Positions 59,037-64,000 of a stretch of 64,000 nucleotides of DNA are shown piece by piece. The first letter of the stretch is position 1; every line of letters begins with the position of its first letter. Both the position numbers and the translations under genes were made by a program. This DNA comes from Pomacea canaliculata (lineage: Eukaryota; Mollusca; Gastropoda; Architaenioglossa; Ampullariidae): assembly GCF_003073045.1 (NCBI RefSeq), contig NC_037598.1, forward strand, positions 10,099,543 through 10,163,542. Direction: 5' to 3'. The notes beneath the pieces are model-generated. The model saw only the letters and a list, made by a program, of their open reading frames with translations. It had not been told where the DNA came from and searched no databases.

Positions 59037-59186
59037 TCAACGACAGGGATCGTAAACAGTTTTTATTTCTGCCAAGCACGGTGACATGAGATTCCTGCAA
59101 TAGGGACACGTGTCTTCTCCCATCATGTTAAAAAAGCAAATTCTGCACGCATCTCCAAATCTCAAAGGTCGCAGAATCAGAGGCGA
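59037..59186 (-). CDS. candidate last exon with paired CxxC zinc knuckles
   Basis: On the minus strand a good acceptor (TTTCATTTCAG|) at 59187 is followed by 49 codons and a stop. The translation reads SPLILRPLRFGDACRICFF, then NMMGEDTCPYCRNLMSPC, and ends KTVYDPCR. C-x2-C-x10-C-x2-C is the spacing of a zinc ribbon or half RING finger. The sequence is not low complexity and looks like a real terminal exon, but no upstream exon was found in the window and the family is not recognised. Confidence 0.4.
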   Translation of the reverse strand, partial: SPLILRPLRFGDACRICFFNMMGEDTCPYCRNLMSPCLAEIKTVYDPCR

Positions 59187-59255
59187 CTGAAATGAAACCA
59201 GAGAACTGTGGATAGTCTGCCCCCGACTGTTTTTCAATGGAATTAGACAAAACAA

Positions 59256-62206
59256 AAGCCCAATAATGTCTCCACAGCTTCATAACAGCGACAGGCCGGC
59301 TGGACTTTGATACCAGAGGAGCAATGCAGCCCTTAAATCATTGGAAACTGTCCCCACACATGGCAACCTTGCCCTCCACATCACAATTTGAATCATCACA
59401 TTAAGAAAGCGTTTTTGTTCACGTGATCAACAACAACAACAAATTATAAACACGTAGCTTTGTAGCAGCCACGTTGTTTGTTATATTGACGGAGAAAATT
59501 AATGAAAAACTAATCTGAAAATTATCTGACCCACAAAAATAACAAATCTCAACCTAAAGAAATATTTACTGGGAAAAAACCTGATAGGAACATGTAAAAG
59601 CTGTTCTGAAGATTATTGAGGATCTAGAATTATGTTTTGAGTAGCTGTACTAACAAGTACACTTGCTTGTCGGTGAAGCAGTGAGGTAAAACGAGTGCAC
59701 AATAGTGGCTGTCATTACCAGTGGAAGTAAAAGTAAGTGATAGGTACTTAAAAAAAAAACCAAGGCAAGTTTTTTTCTGTCAATGGTAGAATATACATTT
59801 CTATTGCGCTCTTGCTATGGTTCAACAGAATCCCATTCAAACCTTACCTGTCGTTCGCAAGTATCACTAGTGAGCAGCTACCTCCGAGGCTGGATAGTAT
59901 GACAGCCCGTATTTCCTTTCCTCTTCATGTGATCTTTTGGGCACTTTTATTGCACGAAAACAGACACATACATGTATGCAGCCCACCCCTGGGGAAGAAA
60001 CTAGAAACTAGGTAACGCAAACATAAAGTTCATTGAACTTGTTCTTAAAGTTCAAAAGACACCGTGACCTTTACTGCGACACTAAGAGAGGACAGAAGAG
60101 GTTTAGTCTATGTAGGTGGAAGAACCGCCCACAAAAATGTCGAGTTAAATGTGTGATCCAAAAATTATACCGTAATTATGATCATGGTCAAGACGACGAC
60201 GACGACGACGATGATGTTTTATAAAATGGATCCGGCAGGAACGCAATGGTGGATAATCACTGTAATTATTAAGAGACCAGCTGTTGTAGTTGCACAGCAA
60301 ATATCTACCTACGTTGAAATTATTATTTGTCTGAGCGGATAATAATTGAGCCTTCGTTGTAATTTCTCAGCTACCCCCTGCCTGTCTGTTTTGTTTCTCT
60401 CTACTATGCTCTCATTTCTCCCTGTCTTTTCGTATCTACCTGACGGTGTTAAGGTTTAAACACGATTACACATCCACACAGAAATCCATGGAAGCTCCAG
60501 CTGTTGACGAAATCTCGGCTAATTACTCAATCGAACGAAGAAAGGAAGTATAAACGATATGAAGTTAAGGAACCGTTTACATTCCACGTGCGTCTTATCT
60601 CTCTCAGAGACAAGATGGCGCTGTAGCTAGTTCTCAGAATTCAATGGGCATAAAACACCAGGCCCTCTTAATTCCACTCGCCATGACACGTAACTCCGGT
60701 GAAATAGTCTGAGAGTTGGATTTATCTCCCTTTCGTCTGCTTTCTTCTGCATTGCATGTGCCTGGTGCTATGTGTCAACATTCCTCGATCTTCCAGTTTT
60801 TGTTGTTCTCTTTGGACCAGCCGCCTCCAGCACTCCCTGGCGTCTTAGCAACTGCACTGCTTCTACCCATGTCGTGGGGAGTGGTCGGTAGAAAATGTCT
60901 GTTGTCAATGCAAGAAGCCAAAACTGTGTTTGACAGGCTCTTAGGAACCGCAATCGATCAAAACCCGACACCTGCGATCTTGGAGAAGCTCCAGAAGGAA
61001 ACACTTGTCCTGTTAATACCACGTGGTTCCAATCAATTTTACAACAGTCGGCCGATATAATCAAAGACTTTTAAAAATCGCACCAGACAGGACCATAAAC
61101 TCATATTTATGAAGATGCGAGAAAACCTATAAAACACATTTGAATACATCGATTAATAAATACTTACATCCATTCAGACAAGCATAATAATATTTTAGTG
61201 TTTTGTTAAAAAAAGATATTTTACATTAATACAGCAACAGTCAATCATACTGAGGGTGTAAAGAAGATCTACTGGCCTATTTCCACCATCGACATCAACG
61301 CCAACTGTCACAAATCTTCCTTTCAAGAGATTACCTCGCGAGAAGTCGTCTACGTTGAGATCAATAGTTTCCTCCATTTCGGGAAACTTAATTCTGGGGG
61401 TGATTTTTCGGTCCGTTGACGTGTAACCGAAGCATCTTTGTCCTCACCACGCTTTCCTTCAGCCAACATGATGGTGTCAAAGTGTGAGCGAGGTTTTCTA
61501 CATTGTGATAGTAATAACATCGCTAAGAGAGTATTGCCACCCGTTTGTGTGCGGCACTGTGTGTGTCCAGTGGTGGTTGGGTGGCTGGGTGGTTGGCTGA
61601 ACGGAGGGAAGAGGTAGAAGAATCGGCTGACTAATAAAAAGACAGAAAGTTGGAAGTGAACTCATCTGCTCAGAGCTGACTGCAAACACTGGCATTATAG
61701 GCTACACCACGGGCAATATTCCCTTGACATGAATATAGCGAGCTCTGAGCTCTGAAATACAGGTTTTGTATTTACTCTGTCGAAGGAAATGCGTTGATTG
61801 CAAAAAGAAAAAAAGAGCCAAGCCTCCCTGATATTTGTCTTGCACTTCATGCTTTTTTTCATTGCATCTCTCGCATTCACCAAATTCGCCTTCTGGTATT
61901 CATTTGGTTGTGCCGTTTGGATTGTTTTTTACTTTCTATTTATATTTGTCATTTTGAATTTATTCCATTTTTTTGTGGTTGCCTTTGCTCTCTTTTGTCT
62001 GATTTAACGTCTTTTTCCAGGTTTTTGTCATCGTGCTAGAATTTTTCATCTTACCTTCTTTCTTGTGTTCTTTCATTGCCTTGTCTTACTTTACACGAAC
62101 CCAGGATCTTGAATCTTTTTATTCACTATGACGTGTTTTCCACTACATTAGAGAAACCCAGAAACCCTAACCCAGACTCGCAGTAAGGACACGTTCCACG
62201 AGCGAT
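59256..62206. other. intergenic DNA with unrecognised frames
   Basis: Frames at 60716-61060 (plus, 114 codons) and 61195-61377 (minus, starting MEETIDLNVDDFSRGNLLKG) have ordinary composition but no recognised domain and no clear splice partners. A (GAC)n stretch lies at 60193-60211. Nothing else was seen. Confidence 0.4.
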
Positions 62207-62308
62207 CCACGGGAAGGTCAATAGTTACCCTCGCGTGACCCCACGGGAAGGTCAATAGTTACCCTCGCGTGACCCCACGGGAAGGTCAATAGTTACCCTC
62301 GCGTGACC
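62207..62308 (+). repeat. perfect 3 x 34-bp tandem repeat
   Basis: Three identical units of 34 bp (62207-62240, 62241-62274, 62275-62308), each beginning CCACGGGAAGGTCAATAGTT and ending in CGCGTGACC. Perfect identity suggests a recent expansion or strong homogenisation. Confidence 0.95.
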
Positions 62309-64000
62309 TACTCCATTTTACAGCTAGCCACCGCTGTCATGTGTAATGGGACTACGGTGCGGACCATCCTTGCGTGACGGAGGTCTCGTGGGAATGTGTG
62401 AGGACGTTGGAGGCAAAGCAAAGATCGCACTGCGTATGAGGATTCGTGTCCAGTCCTCTGCATAAATGTTTGCCCACAAAAAAAAAAAAAAAAAAAAACG
62501 TCTGGAAAAAAAACAGTTAATTGATTAAATGACTGATCGTTTGTCTCTGTATTTTTTCCATTTATTTTCTGATTATTTTTCCTGCTGGAAATGGCAACAC
62601 AAACACCCAGTGGTGTGGACTGCCGTGCAGCGGGAAATATATTTATGAGATGTTATTTTTGGTCCGGGCGTCAATAAACTACGTCAGGTGTTGATGTCTC
62701 TGGAAGGTCTTGAAGTGCATCTGACATTACATCCAGTCGTCTGTCAAGCTGTTCAAATTGCAAGTTATTCCAAAAACAAAATAAATCAGAAAAAGCTCTT
62801 ATGAATTGTTGATGTGCCTGGCTGGGAATAAATCCCGACCTGCAGACAAGTTGATTATCTGACTTCACTTACCTGCAACCGAATTATGTTGTAAGAGAGT
62901 TTTTTTAGTCTCCAAACACCCATCAGAGGTAAAAGATGAAAATATCACCAAAGCTGCGAACACATGGTGTTTCCAAATTATTGAAATATCGGTCAGCGAT
63001 GGAGATATGTCGACAAAATTAAATCTTCCCCTCTCCTACCCTCGAAACTGTCTGTACGTCAGTCCTTTCTTCACAACTTCAGCTACAGAGGAATTGTCGG
63101 GAAAATACTGGATCAAAGAGCTTTTATGTCTGCTTTTTCATGCCAGCCTTTGTAAAGTGAGCTCCGTCTCTTCTTTGCTGCCTTACATTCATCAACCCTC
63201 TACGGAGTCATTACTGAAAAAAAAATTAAAACGCAAAGAAACATGGAAGACTAGATGCCGACCTCTAAATCTCGATGATACACCTCAACAAATATCTTCG
63301 CAAATGGAAAAAACCAACTCAATGCCCTTCTCAGCTGAACCGCCCATAATAGATAAACTAGTAATTTAAACCTTTTAACCAATTTTTATCAGCTCCGAGC
63401 TCTCATGAGTCGCTCATTTAGTTTTTGATCCTTGGCGATGTGCTTGTTCGTTTGTTTTTCATTAAAAGCTCGATCGGTATCTCAAGAATATTCTCGAAGT
63501 CTCAAAGAGATAAAGGGTTTTTTTTTAGTTCACGCAGGTGTCGATCCTGGACACTTTGCTCTGATAGTCTTCTCCTGAGCTGCTTTTAGCGTCTTCTTTA
63601 CAGATACATGCTTCTATTCCATTTTCTTGCACTTGGCAAGTGACAGCAGTCTGTGACTAGAGATGATAACATGGAAAGCAAACAGCTGGAAAGCTCACTA
63701 ACAGATGTTTCAAAGCTGTCCGAGGAAAAAAAAATATATATAGAAGTATTCAAACAGAAGAATAGTAAGCTAACACCATACTTACATTCAGATTCACTAG
63801 AACTTCACCGAGACTTTATATCATTGGGGGGAATCATCCGGCCCGCGAGCAATGTAAGACCTGCGAGATCATTTGGTCTGGTCGAGCCAAGGCAACCGTT
63901 TAGTGTATTCAAAATTCAGTAAATATAGGAACTATTTTATTTTAACAAATTTCTATGAAGTGAATCATAGTCATAGCATAAATTTTGAGGGACGAGCAAG
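62309..64000. other. 3' end of window, no supported gene
   Basis: Contains an A run at 62478-62497. Frames at 62671-62868 (minus), 63007-63369 (plus) and 63653-63922 (plus, starting MESKQLESSLTDVSKLSEEK at its internal Met) are not recognised. The last is charged and free of low complexity and could be an exon running toward or past the window edge, but I see no donor or acceptor that decides it. Confidence 0.35.

Noticed and set aside
1-64000. Searched for retrovirus-like, Polinton-like and toxin-gene remnants
   Set aside because: No integrase, protease, capsid, envelope or long terminal repeat signatures were recognised; all reverse transcriptase traces are LINE-type.

Overview
The window reads as nuclear DNA of a mollusc, most likely a gastropod. 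Genes are split by small phase-consistent introns with GT..AG borders, intergenic DNA is AT-rich and full of microsatellites, and several transposable-element families are present. The intronless GPCR resembles the lineage-expanded chemosensory receptors known from sea slugs. No operons, tRNA genes, rRNA genes, CRISPR arrays or virus-like elements were seen. All exon models were built by hand from open frames, splice dinucleotides and matching intron phases; none is backed by transcript data.

Layout. 0-2 kb: AT-rich DNA with a decayed LINE reverse transcriptase on the minus strand. 6.6 kb: a likely first coding exon of an unknown gene. 8.8-15.2 kb (+): three exons of a cell-surface protein with a von Willebrand A domain (complete MIDAS), a long Ser/Thr-rich stalk, a weak membrane segment and a short tail. 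Its second intron carries a 2.44-kb P-element/THAP transposon with near-perfect 30-bp terminal inverted repeats and an 8-bp target duplication. 16.0-16.9 kb: pieces of a CR1/L2-like LINE. 19.2-22.3 kb (+): a complete six-exon steroid-sulfatase-type sulfatase of 588 residues. 23.9-25.0 kb (+): an intact intronless 369-residue rhodopsin-like receptor. 29.0-30.0 kb: endonuclease part of an RTE-type LINE. 34.8-36.0 kb: a SINE and a roughly 36-bp minisatellite.

36.7-49.4 kb (-): a previously unnamed type I membrane protein that I can assemble completely (269 residues). It has a signal-peptide exon, one Cys-rich Ig-like exon, a Pro/Thr/Ala stalk plus membrane exon, an Arg/Lys stop-transfer exon, and a strongly acidic tail built from phase-2 microexons of 21, 24, 21, 60 and 21 nt. 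Four of these sit in tandemly duplicated genomic modules. A 1.99-kb non-autonomous hAT transposon with an 8-bp target duplication lies inside the array. A SINE and a CR1 fragment lie in intron 1.

50.5-52.8 kb (+): small exons of an unrecognised gene. 54.4-55.2 kb (+): a broken duplicate of sulfatase exons 4 and 5, joined to an ~85-bp repeat that also lies at 25.5 kb. 55-64 kb: mostly non-coding, with one Cys-rich terminal exon (minus, 59.0 kb) and a perfect 3 x 34-bp tandem repeat.

The genes do not form one pathway. Two encode surface proteins with single adhesion or recognition domains on stalks, one a receptor and one a secretory-pathway sulfatase, so the region is rich in membrane and secretory-pathway genes.
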